64,000 nucleotides of DNA, taken from Massilia alkalitolerans DSM 17462 (GTDB lineage Bacteria; Pseudomonadota; Gammaproteobacteria; Burkholderiales; Burkholderiaceae_D). The translations under genes and the position numbers were made by a program. The notes under the pieces are model-generated. The model saw only the letters and a list, made by a program, of their open reading frames with translations. It made no database searches and was not told the DNA's origin. Positions 47,636 to 56,512 of the stretch are shown one piece after another; positions within the stretch are counted from its first letter, which is position 1; the number at the start of each line of letters is the position of its first letter. The stretch covers positions 170,471 to 234,470 of the forward strand of contig NZ_ATYR01000007.1 of NCBI RefSeq assembly GCF_000427785.1, written 5' to 3'.

Positions 47636-50167
47636 ATGCTCATCCAATCCCTCCGCATGACCGGGCGCGACTGGCGCGCGGGCGAGCTGCGTTTCCTGCT
47701 GGTGGCCCTGATCGTGGCGGTGTCGGCGCTGTCCTCGGTCGGCTTCTTCATCGACCGCATGCGCGCCGGCCTGAACCGCGACGCGCACCAGCTGCTGGGC
47801 GCCGACCTGCTGGTGAATGCCGACGATCCGATCCAGCAGCGCTGGAAAGAGGAGGCGAAGCGGCGCGGCCTGCTGGTCGCCGAAACGGCCGCCTTCCAGA
47901 GCATGGCGCAGGCCGGCGAGGGCGAAGCCTCGATGGCGCAGCTGTCCGCGGTAAAAGCGGTGTCGGACGGCTACCCGCTGCGCGGCCAGCTCAGCATCTC
48001 TACCGACCCCGACGACGCCAGCCGCGCCATCGGACAGAAAACCCGGGACACGCCGGCGCCCGGCACCGTCTGGGTCGACGCCAACCTGCTGCCGGCGCTG
48101 CGCACCGGGGTGGGCGGCAGCATCCAGCTGGGCGACAAGCAGTTCCGCATCGCCCAGCTGATCGCCACCGAACCTGACAAGGGCGCGGGCTTCTCCAACT
48201 TCGCGCCGCGCGTGATGCTGTCGCTGCAGGACCTGCCGGCCACCGGGCTGGTGGACGCGTTCTCGCGCGTCACCTACCGGCTGCAGGTGGCCTCGACCTC
48301 GAAGAATGACATGTCCGGCGTGGCGGCCTTCGAGAAATGGCTGCGCGCCGACATCGCCACGCGCAACGTGCGTGGCGTGCGCATCGAGACGCTCGAGAAC
48401 GGCCGCCCCGAGATGCGCGCCACGCTCGACCGCGCCGACAGCTTCCTGTCGCTGGTCGGCCTGCTCTCGGCGATGCTGGCCGCGGTGGCGGTCGCGATGG
48501 CGGCGCGCCGCTTCATGCAGCGCCACCTGGACGCCTGCGCCATGCTGCGCTGCCTCGGCATGACCCAGAACCAGGTCGGCGCGCTCTACCTGATCGAATT
48601 CGCCATCGTCGGCCTGGCCGGCAGCATACTGGGCGTGGCGGTCGGCTTCGGCGCCCACTTCATCCTGATCCAGATGATCGGCAACCTGCTGCCGCCCGAT
48701 TTGCCGCCGGTCTCGCCCCTGCCAGCGCTGCAAGGCATCGCCACGGGCCTGCTGCTGCTGGTCGGCTTCGCGCTGCCGCCGGTGCTTCAGTTGCGCAACG
48801 TGCCGCACAACCGCGTCATCCGGCGCGAAGCGGCGAGCCCGCAGCCGCTGGCGCTGGCCACCTATGGCCTCGGCGTCGGCGTGTTCCTGGCGCTCCTGCT
48901 GTGGCAGGCCGGCGACACCAAGCTGGCATTGATGACGGCCGGCGGCTTCCTCGGCGGCCTGGGCCTGTTCGCGCTGGTCGCCTGGCTCGGCCTGCGCCTG
49001 CTGCGGCAGCTGCGCGGCGCCTCGAAAAACCAGAGCTGGCGCTTCGCCATCACCTCGCTGCAGCGCCGCCCCGGCGCCACCGTGGTGCAGGTGGTGTCGC
49101 TGTCGCTCGGCCTGATGGCGCTGCTGCTGCTCACCGTGGTGCGCGGCGACCTGATGGCGGCCTGGCGCACGGCCACGCCACCGGATGCGCCGAACCGCTT
49201 CATCATCAACATTCAGCCCGAGCAGGCGCAGGGCGTCGAGCAGCAGCTGCGCGGGGCCGGGGTGCAGAACGTGTTCCTGTATCCGATGATCCGCGGCCGC
49301 CTGACCCACATCAACGGCGACCTGCTCACCCGCAACAGCTTCCAGAACGGCGAAGCGCGCCGCCTGGCCGAGCGCGAGTTCAACCTGTCGACGGTGGCGG
49401 ACCTGCCCGAGACCAACGAGATCGTCGCCGGCAGCTGGTACAAGGATGGCCCGGGCGTGGCCGAGGCCTCGGTGGAGCAGAGCCTGGCCACCCGGCTGGG
49501 CCTGAAGCTGGGCGACGTCATGCGCTTCGACATGGCCGGGATGCCGGTGGAGGCGAAGGTGACCAGCCTGCGCAAGCTCGAATGGGGCTCGATGCGCGCC
49601 AACTTCTTCGTCATCATCAACCCGCAGGCGATGGCGAATGCGCCGAAGAGCTTCATGACGGCCTTCCACCTTCCTGGCAGCGCAGGGAATCTCACCAACA
49701 GCCTGACCCGCGCCTATCCGAACCTGACCGTGATCGACGTCTCCGGCATCATCCGCCAGCTGCAGGAGGTGCTCGACCAGGTGGTGGTGGCGGTCGAGTT
49801 CCTGTTCATGTTCACGCTCGCTTCCGGCGTGCTGGTGCTGTATGCGGCCCTGATGGGATCGCAGTCGGAGCGCACTCGCGAAGCGGGCCTGCTGCGCGCG
49901 CTCGGCGCCACCCGCGGACAGCTGGCGACGGCGCAGCGGATCGAGTTCGTGCTGGTCGGCGGCCTGTCCGGCGTGCTGGCGGCGACCGGCGCGGCGGCCA
50001 TGGGCTGGGTGCTGGCCGAGTACGTGTTCAAGTTCCCGTGGAAGTTCGAGCCGCAGGTATGGCTGGCCGGCGTGGTCGTGGGAGCCCTCTGCGCGCTGGT
50101 CGGCGGCTGGCTGGGGCTGCGCAGCGTGCTGCGCCAGCCGCCGCTGCAGACCTTGCGCGAAGCCTGA
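47636..50167 (+). CDS. FtsX-type ABC transporter permease (YbbP-like)
   Basis: An 843-residue inner-membrane permease. It has an N-terminal helix, a long periplasmic MacB-like domain (about residues 50-260), a first FtsX domain (ALDRADSFLSLVGLLSAML onwards), central helices, a second periplasmic region, and a final FtsX domain with SERTREAGLLRALGATRGQL. This two-unit build matches YbbP and lipoprotein-release relatives. The YbbA-type ATPase that normally accompanies it is not next door. It starts nine bases after the deaminase stop. Confidence 0.9.
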   Translation: MLIQSLRMTGRDWRAGELRFLLVALIVAVSALSSVGFFIDRMRAGLNRDAHQLLGADLLVNADDPIQQRWKEEAKRRGLLVAETAAFQSMAQAGEGEASMAQLSAVKAVSDGYPLRGQLSISTDPDDASRAIGQKTRDTPAPGTVWVDANLLPALRTGVGGSIQLGDKQFRIAQLIATEPDKGAGFSNFAPRVMLSLQDLPATGLVDAFSRVTYRLQVASTSKNDMSGVAAFEKWLRADIATRNVRGVRIETLENGRPEMRATLDRADSFLSLVGLLSAMLAAVAVAMAARRFMQRHLDACAMLRCLGMTQNQVGALYLIEFAIVGLAGSILGVAVGFGAHFILIQMIGNLLPPDLPPVSPLPALQGIATGLLLLVGFALPPVLQLRNVPHNRVIRREAASPQPLALATYGLGVGVFLALLLWQAGDTKLALMTAGGFLGGLGLFALVAWLGLRLLRQLRGASKNQSWRFAITSLQRRPGATVVQVVSLSLGLMALLLLTVVRGDLMAAWRTATPPDAPNRFIINIQPEQAQGVEQQLRGAGVQNVFLYPMIRGRLTHINGDLLTRNSFQNGEARRLAEREFNLSTVADLPETNEIVAGSWYKDGPGVAEASVEQSLATRLGLKLGDVMRFDMAGMPVEAKVTSLRKLEWGSMRANFFVIINPQAMANAPKSFMTAFHLPGSAGNLTNSLTRAYPNLTVIDVSGIIRQLQEVLDQVVVAVEFLFMFTLASGVLVLYAALMGSQSERTREAGLLRALGATRGQLATAQRIEFVLVGGLSGVLAATGAAAMGWVLAEYVFKFPWKFEPQVWLAGVVVGALCALVGGWLGLRSVLRQPPLQTLREA

Positions 50168-50225
50168 TTGCAACAACGCATTGCCGGGGTGGTCAGTGGC
50201 CACCCCGGCGCGCTATCATGGCGGC

Positions 50226-50630
50226 ATGTCCGAACCGAACACCCCCGAAGCACAAACCCTCTATGAGGTGATGGGCGGCGCCGAGCGCCTGCGCGAACTG
50301 GTCGACCGCTTCTACGACCTGATGCAGCTGGAACCGGAATTCGCCGGCATCCACGCGATGCACCCGCAACCCAACGACAGCTCGCGCGACAAGCTGTTCA
50401 TGTTCCTGTCCGGCTGGATGGGCGGTCCCGATCTCTTCGTCGAGCGCTACGGCCACCCGCGCCTGCGCGCGCGGCACCTAGGGTTCGCCATCGGCACCAA
50501 GGAGCGCGACCAGTGGCTGCGCGCCATGGCCTGGGCGATGGAAGACCTGGGCTACGACGAAGACCTGCGCATGCGCCTGATGCAGTCCTTCTTCAACACC
50601 GCCGACTGGATGCGGAACAAGGCCGACTGA
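50226..50630 (+). CDS. Group II truncated haemoglobin
   Basis: A 134-residue globin of the two-over-two fold. Conserved positions include the phenylalanine-tyrosine pair in VDRFYDLM (B helix), FLSGWMGGPDLF, the proximal histidine region YGHPRLRARHLGF, and the tryptophan of DQWLRAMAWAM (G8). Group II members bind oxygen or nitric oxide and often act in redox or NO defence. ATG 50226 is used. It precedes rmuC by three bases, which suggests cotranscription. Confidence 0.92.
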   Translation: MSEPNTPEAQTLYEVMGGAERLRELVDRFYDLMQLEPEFAGIHAMHPQPNDSSRDKLFMFLSGWMGGPDLFVERYGHPRLRARHLGFAIGTKERDQWLRAMAWAMEDLGYDEDLRMRLMQSFFNTADWMRNKAD

Positions 50631-50633
50631 CGC

Positions 50634-51953
50634 ATGGACATCGCCGAACTCCTGATCCTGCTGGCTGCGCTCGTGATCATCGCCCTGCAGCTGGTGCTGC
50701 TGTTGCGCGCGCGCGCCAACGGCGACGGCCGCCACATCGAACGCCTGGAACGCGAGCTGCGGCTCGAGATGCAATCCACCGCCCAGGCCACGCGCCAGGA
50801 GGTGGCGGGGCACATGGGCCAGTACCATGCCGCGGCCGTGCAGCAGTTCGACGGCATGCGCCAGCAGATGCAGCTGCAATCGAGCGCCGGCCGCGAAGAG
50901 CAGGCGCGCGCCCTCAAGCGCTTCGCCGACACCCTGCAGCTGACCCTGTCGCAGCTCACCGAATCGAATGCCCAGCGCATGCTGGAGGTGCGCGGCACGC
51001 TGGAAACCAAGATCCGCGACCTGCAGAACGATAACGCCAAGCGCCTCGAGGAGATGCGCCAGACCGTCGACGAAAAGCTGCACGCGACCCTGGAGACGCG
51101 CCTCACCGAATCGTTCAAGCAGGTCAGCGAGCGCCTGGAAAAGGTGCACCAGGGCCTGGGCGAGATGCAGCAGCTGGCGATCGGCGTGGGCGACCTCAAG
51201 CGAGTGCTCACCAACGTCAAGACCCGCGGCACCTGGGGCGAAGTGCAGCTCGAGATGCTGCTCGAGCAGGTCCTCACCAATGACCAGTACGCCAAGAACG
51301 TCGAGACCATCGCGGGCAGCGGCGCACGGGTCGAGTTCGCGATCAAGCTGCCCGGCGTGGTCGATGGCGGCCCGCCGCTGTGGCTGCCGATCGATGCCAA
51401 GTTCCCGAAGGAGCAGTACGAACGCCTGCTCGAAGCGGCCGAGATGGCCGATGCCGACGGCGTGGCGCGCGCCGGCGCCGAATTGGAACGCGCTGTGCGG
51501 GTGGAGGCGAAGACGATCTGCGAAAAGTACGTGTCGCCGCCGCAGACGACCGATTTCGCGATCCTGTTCCTGCCGACCGAAGGCCTGTACGCCGAAGTGA
51601 TGCGCCGTCCCGGCCTGGCCGACGACCTGCAGCGCAGCTTGCGCGTGACGATCGCCGGCCCGTCGACCCTGAGCGCGCTGCTCAACAGCCTGCAGATGGG
51701 CTTCCGTACGCTGGCGCTGGAGAAGCGCTCGTCCGAGGTGTGGCAGGTGCTGGGTGCGGTGAAGACCGAATTCACCAAGTTCGGCGACGTGCTGGCCACC
51801 ACCAAGGCGACGCTGGAGAAGGCCGCCAAGAACATCGAAAGCGCCGAGGTGCGCAGCCGCCAGATGGCGCGCAAGCTGAAGTCGGTGGAAGCGCTGCCGA
51901 GCGAGGCGGCGCAGTTGATGCTCGGCGGCGAACGCGTCGATGCCGAGGATTGA
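50634..51953 (+). CDS. rmuC: DNA recombination protein RmuC
   Basis: A 439-residue protein with an N-terminal membrane anchor (LILLAALVIIALQLVLLL), a long coiled coil (residues about 30-180) and a C-terminal nuclease-like RmuC domain with TRGTWGEVQLEMLLEQVL, LPIDAKFPKEQYERLL and FLPTEGLYAEVMRRPGL. RmuC limits recombination at inverted repeats. The IDAKFP region carries the PD-(D/E)xK-type active site. It converges on the mobA-moeA gene. Confidence 0.94.
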   Translation: MDIAELLILLAALVIIALQLVLLLRARANGDGRHIERLERELRLEMQSTAQATRQEVAGHMGQYHAAAVQQFDGMRQQMQLQSSAGREEQARALKRFADTLQLTLSQLTESNAQRMLEVRGTLETKIRDLQNDNAKRLEEMRQTVDEKLHATLETRLTESFKQVSERLEKVHQGLGEMQQLAIGVGDLKRVLTNVKTRGTWGEVQLEMLLEQVLTNDQYAKNVETIAGSGARVEFAIKLPGVVDGGPPLWLPIDAKFPKEQYERLLEAAEMADADGVARAGAELERAVRVEAKTICEKYVSPPQTTDFAILFLPTEGLYAEVMRRPGLADDLQRSLRVTIAGPSTLSALLNSLQMGFRTLALEKRSSEVWQVLGAVKTEFTKFGDVLATTKATLEKAAKNIESAEVRSRQMARKLKSVEALPSEAAQLMLGGERVDAED

Positions 51954-51961
51954 TCCGACCG

Positions 51962-53833
51962 TTACATCAAACCGTCGAACGGGATGATGTCCACCATGTC
52001 GCCCGCCGCGACATTGCCCTGCTCGTCGTGCAGCACCACCATGCAGTTCGCCTCGGACATCGAGCGCAGGATGCCCGAACCCTGCGAGCCGGTGATGCGC
52101 ACTTCCGGCTGGCCATCCGCGCCGGGCGCCAGGATGCCGCGCTGGTATTCGGTGCGGCCGGGCTTCTTGCGGATCGCGCCGCTTGACCGCGCGCGCAGCA
52201 GCGGCAGCGGAGCTTCGGCGCCCATCATGCGCAGCAGGGCCTCGCGCGCAAAGAAGTAAAAGGAGACCATCACCGCCACCGGATTGCCCGGCAGCCCGAA
52301 CAGGAAGGCGCTGCGGCCGTTCGAATGGACGCGGCCGAAGGCCAGCGGGCGTCCGGGACGCATGCCGATCTTCCAGAAGGTCACGTCGCCGAGCCTGGCC
52401 ATGATCTGCTTGGTGTAGTCGGCCGCGCCCACCGACACGCCGCCCGAGGTGATGATGGCGTCCGCGTTCTCGCAGGCGCAGCGCAGCGCCTCTTCCAGCG
52501 CCAGCGGGTCGTCGCGCACCACGCCCATGTCGATGATGTCGCAGCCCAGGCGCTGCAGCATGCCATAGATGGTGTAGCGGTTGCTGTCGTAGACGCAGCC
52601 TTCGTCGAGCGGCTCGCCGACCGAGCGCAATTCGTCGCCGGTCGAGAAGAATGCCACGCGCAGGCGCCGCTGCACCGCGACTTCGGCGATGCCGAGCGAG
52701 GCGATCATGCCGAGATCGGCGGGGCGCACCACGCGGCCCGCTTTCAAGGCCGGGCTGCCGGCCTTCAGGTCTTCGCCGGCAAAGCGGCGGTTGTCGCCGG
52801 CGCGGATCACGCCGGCAGGCAGGGTGACGGTCTCGCCTTCCTGGGTGACGAATTCCTGCGGCACGACGCTGTCGCAGCCTTCGGGCATGACGCCGCCGGT
52901 CATGATGCGCACGCACTCGCCCGCGGCAGGAACCAGACCGGAAGCATTGCCGGCGTAGGTCGTGCCGATCACCCGCAGCGTCAGCGGCGCGTCGGTGCGC
53001 AGGTCTTCGCCGCGCAGCGCGAAACCGTCCATGGCCGAGTTGTCATGCGCTGGTACGTTGATCGGCGAGATCACGTCCTTGGCGAGCACGCGGCCGAGCG
53101 CGGCGCGCAGCGCGACTTTTTCCACCGCGCGCACCGGCTGCACGAACTCCTGGATGATGCGCTGGGCGTCGCGCACGGGCAGGGCGTCGGGATCGTAGCC
53201 GGACAGGCAGCTCGTCACCTTCGCCAGGCTCAAGGGCAGCGTGTCATCGAAGCCTTGCAGTTCTTCCAGCGTGTTGATGTTACGGAAAGCGTCGGCATCC
53301 TCGAACAGCACCTCGGCCGCCTTCAGGTCCTTGTACCAGCCGTCCATGCGGCGTCCGCCCTCAGCCAGGTACTGCGACAGTACCGGCAGCCGGCTCGCCT
53401 TCACCAGGCAGAACACCGGATGGGGTTGGGGCCGCATGCCCGGTTCCTGGGTGACGGCAAAAGCGAGGTCCGCATCGTTTTCTTCGACCGCGGCGGCCAA
53501 TCGTTCGGCCAGGTCGGGCGGGAGGAAGGGCGAATCGCAAGGCACCGCCAGCAGCCATGGCGTGACGCAGTGGCGCAGGCCGGCTTCCAGGCCCGCCAGC
53601 GGTCCGGCGAAGCCGGGCGTTTCGTCCGCCCACACCGGCGCGGCCAGCTCCAGCCAGCTGTCGATGTTGCGGTTGGCGTTGACCATGACCGAGCCGACCT
53701 GCGGCAGCAGGCGCTCGATCGCGTGCTGCGCCATCGGTTTGCCGCGGAAGGGCTGCAGGCCCTTGTCCACATTGCCCATGCGCGAGCCACGGCCGCCCGC
53801 CAGGATGAGTCCCGTGATGAGTTTCTTGTCCAT
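51962..53833 (-). CDS. MobA-MoeA fusion: molybdenum cofactor guanylyltransferase and molybdopterin molybdenumtransferase
   Basis: A single 623-residue open frame with two Moco enzymes. Residues 1-197 are MobA: the nucleotide-binding LILAGGRGSRMG with DKGL, and the metal-binding CDSPFLPPDLAE region. Residues about 202-623 are MoeA: PAHDNSAMDGFALR (261-274), IMTGGVMPEGCDSVV, FFSTGDEL, TSGGVSVGAADY and GLPGNPVAVMV. MoeA inserts molybdate into molybdopterin; MobA converts it to the guanine dinucleotide form. There is no stop or frameshift between them. It follows moaA by 12 bases. Confidence 0.93.
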   Translation of the reverse strand: MDKKLITGLILAGGRGSRMGNVDKGLQPFRGKPMAQHAIERLLPQVGSVMVNANRNIDSWLELAAPVWADETPGFAGPLAGLEAGLRHCVTPWLLAVPCDSPFLPPDLAERLAAAVEENDADLAFAVTQEPGMRPQPHPVFCLVKASRLPVLSQYLAEGGRRMDGWYKDLKAAEVLFEDADAFRNINTLEELQGFDDTLPLSLAKVTSCLSGYDPDALPVRDAQRIIQEFVQPVRAVEKVALRAALGRVLAKDVISPINVPAHDNSAMDGFALRGEDLRTDAPLTLRVIGTTYAGNASGLVPAAGECVRIMTGGVMPEGCDSVVPQEFVTQEGETVTLPAGVIRAGDNRRFAGEDLKAGSPALKAGRVVRPADLGMIASLGIAEVAVQRRLRVAFFSTGDELRSVGEPLDEGCVYDSNRYTIYGMLQRLGCDIIDMGVVRDDPLALEEALRCACENADAIITSGGVSVGAADYTKQIMARLGDVTFWKIGMRPGRPLAFGRVHSNGRSAFLFGLPGNPVAVMVSFYFFAREALLRMMGAEAPLPLLRARSSGAIRKKPGRTEYQRGILAPGADGQPEVRITGSQGSGILRSMSEANCMVVLHDEQGNVAAGDMVDIIPFDGLM

Positions 53834-53845
53834 GTGAGCCCGAAA

Positions 53846-54955
53846 TTAACCGCCGATGTACGACATCTCGACCTTCTTGCCGCCGCGCGCCAGCCCCGAC
53901 GACTCCACGGTGCGCGTTTCCGAATAACGGTCGGCGCGTCCGCGCCACAGCTGGGCGATGGCGCCCGCAATGTCCGCGTCGCTGCGTTCGCCGCGCAGCA
54001 GGGAGCGCAGGTCGTGGCCGCGGGTGGCGAACAGGCAGGTGTAGAGCTTGCCCTCGGTGGACAGGCGCAGGCGCGTGCAGTCGTGGCAGAAGGCTTGCGT
54101 GACGCTGGAAATGACGCCGACTTCGCCGCTGCCGTCCAGGTAGCGCCAGCGGGCGGCGGTCTCGCCGCTGTAGTTGGCGGCAACCGGAGCGAGGGGCAAT
54201 TCAAGCCCGATCCGGCGCACCACCTCGGCGGAAGGGATGACTTCGTCCATGTTCCAGCCGTTCGAGGCGCCCACGTCCATGTATTCGATGAAGCGCAGGA
54301 TGAAGGGCGAGCCCTTGAAGTGGCGCGCCATCGGCAGGATCTGGTCCTCGTTGGTGCCGCGCTTGACCACCATGTTGACCTTGATTGGTCCCAGCCCGGT
54401 GGCGTGCGCCGCGTCCAGGCCGTGCAGCACGTCGGCCACCGCGAAGTCGACGTCGTTCATGCGCCGGAACACCGTATCGTCCAGCGCGTCGAGCGAGACC
54501 GTGACGCGGTCCAGGCCGGCATCCTTCAAGGCCCGGGCCTTGCGCGCCAGCAGCGAGCCGTTGGTGGTGAGCGTGAGGTCGAGCGGGCGCCCGCTCGGCG
54601 TGCCCAGGGAACGCAGCATGCCGACCAGGCGTTCGAGGTTCTTGCGCAGCAGCGGCTCGCCGCCGGTCAGGCGGATCTTCTCGACGCCGTGGGCGATGAA
54701 CAGGCGCGCCACGCGCGTGATTTCTTCGAAGGAGAGCAGCTCGCCGTGCGGCAGGTAGGCGTAGTCCTTGTCGAAGACCTCTTTCGGCATGCAGTAGACG
54801 CAGCGGAAGTTGCAGCGGTCGGTCACCGAGATGCGCAGGTCGTGCAGCGGCCGGCCCAGGGCGTCCAGGAGCAGGCCGCTTGGCGCTTCGGGCGCGCCCG
54901 GGACCGCCATCGCGGGCGAGCGCAGGTCGGTAATCGGAATGATTTTTTCAGGCAT
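53846..54955 (-). CDS. moaA: GTP 3',8-cyclase MoaA
   Basis: A 369-residue radical SAM enzyme, the first step of molybdenum cofactor synthesis. The N-terminal cluster motif is in [16 protein letters not shown], the C-terminal cluster cysteines lie around [11 protein letters not shown], and the chain ends in the functional Gly-Gly (SYIGG). ATG 54955 is used because it overlaps the chrA stop by eight bases. It is second in chrA-moaA-mobA::moeA. Confidence 0.95.
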   Translation of the reverse strand: MPEKIIPITDLRSPAMAVPGAPEAPSGLLLDALGRPLHDLRISVTDRCNFRCVYCMPKEVFDKDYAYLPHGELLSFEEITRVARLFIAHGVEKIRLTGGEPLLRKNLERLVGMLRSLGTPSGRPLDLTLTTNGSLLARKARALKDAGLDRVTVSLDALDDTVFRRMNDVDFAVADVLHGLDAAHATGLGPIKVNMVVKRGTNEDQILPMARHFKGSPFILRFIEYMDVGASNGWNMDEVIPSAEVVRRIGLELPLAPVAANYSGETAARWRYLDGSGEVGVISSVTQAFCHDCTRLRLSTEGKLYTCLFATRGHDLRSLLRGERSDADIAGAIAQLWRGRADRYSETRTVESSGLARGGKKVEMSYIGG

Positions 54956-56267
54956 GCCAATACGATAGCACGACCCCCGCCAGCGCACAGGCGGCGATCA
55001 GCTTGATCGGCCCGATCTTGTAGCGCAGCAGGGCGATGCTGGCCGCGGCGCCAATGGCGATCGCCCCAGGCCGGACCTGGCCGCCGGCGAAGAACACGTG
55101 CTGGCCGAAGAACACGGCCAGGCTGGCGACCACTCCCACCACGGCGGCGGAGATCGCGGTCAGCGGTGCCGTCAGCCGCACGTTGCCGCGCCCCGACTCG
55201 ACCAGCGGTGCGCCGGCCAGGATGAAGACGAACGAGGGCAGGAAGGTGAACAGGCTCGCTACCAGTGCGCCGGCGATGCCGCCCAGGGCCAGCGCATCCG
55301 GGCCGAACAGCGCATGGGTCCAGCCGCCGACGAAGCCGACGAAGGCCACGATCATGATCAGGGGACCGGGCGTGGTCTCGCCCAGCGCCAGCCCGTCGAT
55401 CATCTGGGTGGCGCTGAGCCAGCCATACTTCTCGACCGCTCCCTGCACCACGTAGGGCAGCACGGCATAGGCGCCGCCGAAGGTCATCAGGGCGGCCTTG
55501 GTGAAGAACCAGCCCATGCGCGCCAGCGTCCCGTCCACGCCAACCACCGCGGCGAGCACGAGCCAGGCGGCGAGCGCCAGGCCGACGCCGGCGAGCAGGG
55601 CCTTGGCCAGGGCGCGCAGCGAGAAGCGGGCGTGCGCCGGGCTGGGGGTATCGTCGTCGATCAGGGCGGGGCCGTAGTGCTTGCGGTCGGCCGGGTGTCC
55701 GCCGCCGGGCTGGAAGCGCTGCGGCCAGAGACGGCCGCCAATGAGGCCGGCCGTTGCTGCGGCCAGCACGATCAGTGGGAAGGGAACGTCGAGCAGGGCG
55801 ATGGCGACGAAGGCCAGCGCGGCGATGGCGGCGAGCATGCCGTTGCGCAGGGTGCGCGTGCCGATGCGCCAGGCAGCGGCGATGACGATCGCCACCACGG
55901 CCGGCTTGATGCCGGCCATGATGCCGGCGATGACCGGCAGGTGGCCCCAGGCGAGGTAGATCCAGGACAGGCCGGTCAGGAGGACCAGCGAGGGCAGGAT
56001 GAACAGCAGCCCAGCCAGGATGCCGCCCCAGGTGCGGTGCAGGAGCCAGCCGATGTAGACCGCCAGCTGGGTCGCCTCGGGGCCGGGCAGCAGCATGCAG
56101 TAGTTCAGGGCGTGCAGGAAGCGCTGCTCGGAAATCCAGCGGCGGCGCTCGACCAGTTCGGCGTGCATCAGGGCGATCTGGCCGGCGGGGCCGCCGAAGC
56201 TGATGAAGCCGAGCTTGAGCCAGTAGAGCAGGGCTTCGCGGAAGGTGATGGGGGCGGGGGCTTGCAT
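54948..56267 (-). CDS. chrA: Chromate transporter ChrA (two-domain CHR family)
   Basis: A 439-residue membrane protein with two homologous CHR domains. The first has [12 protein letters not shown] and [19 protein letters not shown]; the second has [11 protein letters not shown] and [20 protein letters not shown]. The family exports chromate. ATG 56267 is chosen because the codons upstream are a dispersed repeat read as protein. Its end overlaps the moaA start by eight bases, an unusual coupling of an oxyanion transporter to Moco synthesis. Confidence 0.93.
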   Translation of the reverse strand: MQAPAPITFREALLYWLKLGFISFGGPAGQIALMHAELVERRRWISEQRFLHALNYCMLLPGPEATQLAVYIGWLLHRTWGGILAGLLFILPSLVLLTGLSWIYLAWGHLPVIAGIMAGIKPAVVAIVIAAAWRIGTRTLRNGMLAAIAALAFVAIALLDVPFPLIVLAAATAGLIGGRLWPQRFQPGGGHPADRKHYGPALIDDDTPSPAHARFSLRALAKALLAGVGLALAAWLVLAAVVGVDGTLARMGWFFTKAALMTFGGAYAVLPYVVQGAVEKYGWLSATQMIDGLALGETTPGPLIMIVAFVGFVGGWTHALFGPDALALGGIAGALVASLFTFLPSFVFILAGAPLVESGRGNVRLTAPLTAISAAVVGVVASLAVFFGQHVFFAGGQVRPGAIAIGAAASIALLRYKIGPIKLIAACALAGVVLSYWHA

Positions 56268-56322
56268 CCTGCTATCGTAACCCGGCAATGTGACGGGGTG
56301 TTTGCAGGGCGACTTCGGTTCC

Positions 56323-56437
56323 AAAAATTGGGTTCCCGCCTTCGCGGGAACGACGGTCTCATAGCTAGTGCAGAGATTTACGCTGACTCTTGGCCGCCCA
56401 CAGCACGTCATTGCAGCGAAGGCCGGAACCCAATTTT
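56323..56437. repeat. Dispersed inverted-repeat element upstream of chrA
   Basis: Two related arms face each other. The left arm (about 56323-56355) contains AAAATTGGGTTCCCGCC, and the right arm (about 56406-56437) contains GGCCGGAACCCAATTTT. In between are about 50 unrelated bases. Such units are common intergenic repeats that translate as VPAKAGTQF or WVPAFAAMT in spurious frames, and both are seen here. Confidence 0.65.
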
Positions 56438-56461
56438 GCTGGCGTACCGTGAACGCCAAAC

Positions 56462-56491
56462 AAAAAGGGAAGCCCAGTGGGCTTCCCTTTT
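56462..56491 (-). terminator. Terminator of rne
   Basis: AAAAGGGAAGCCC pairs with GGGCTTCCCTTTT around a 3-base loop. On the minus strand it ends in a run of T residues, 21 bases after the rne stop. Confidence 0.9.
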
Positions 56492-56512
56492 CGCTACATC
56501 AGCAGCAAGTGC

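Noticed and set aside
52325..55006. 893-codon open frame on the plus strand
   Set aside because: Antisense of the mobA-moeA and moaA genes, which have full catalytic motifs.
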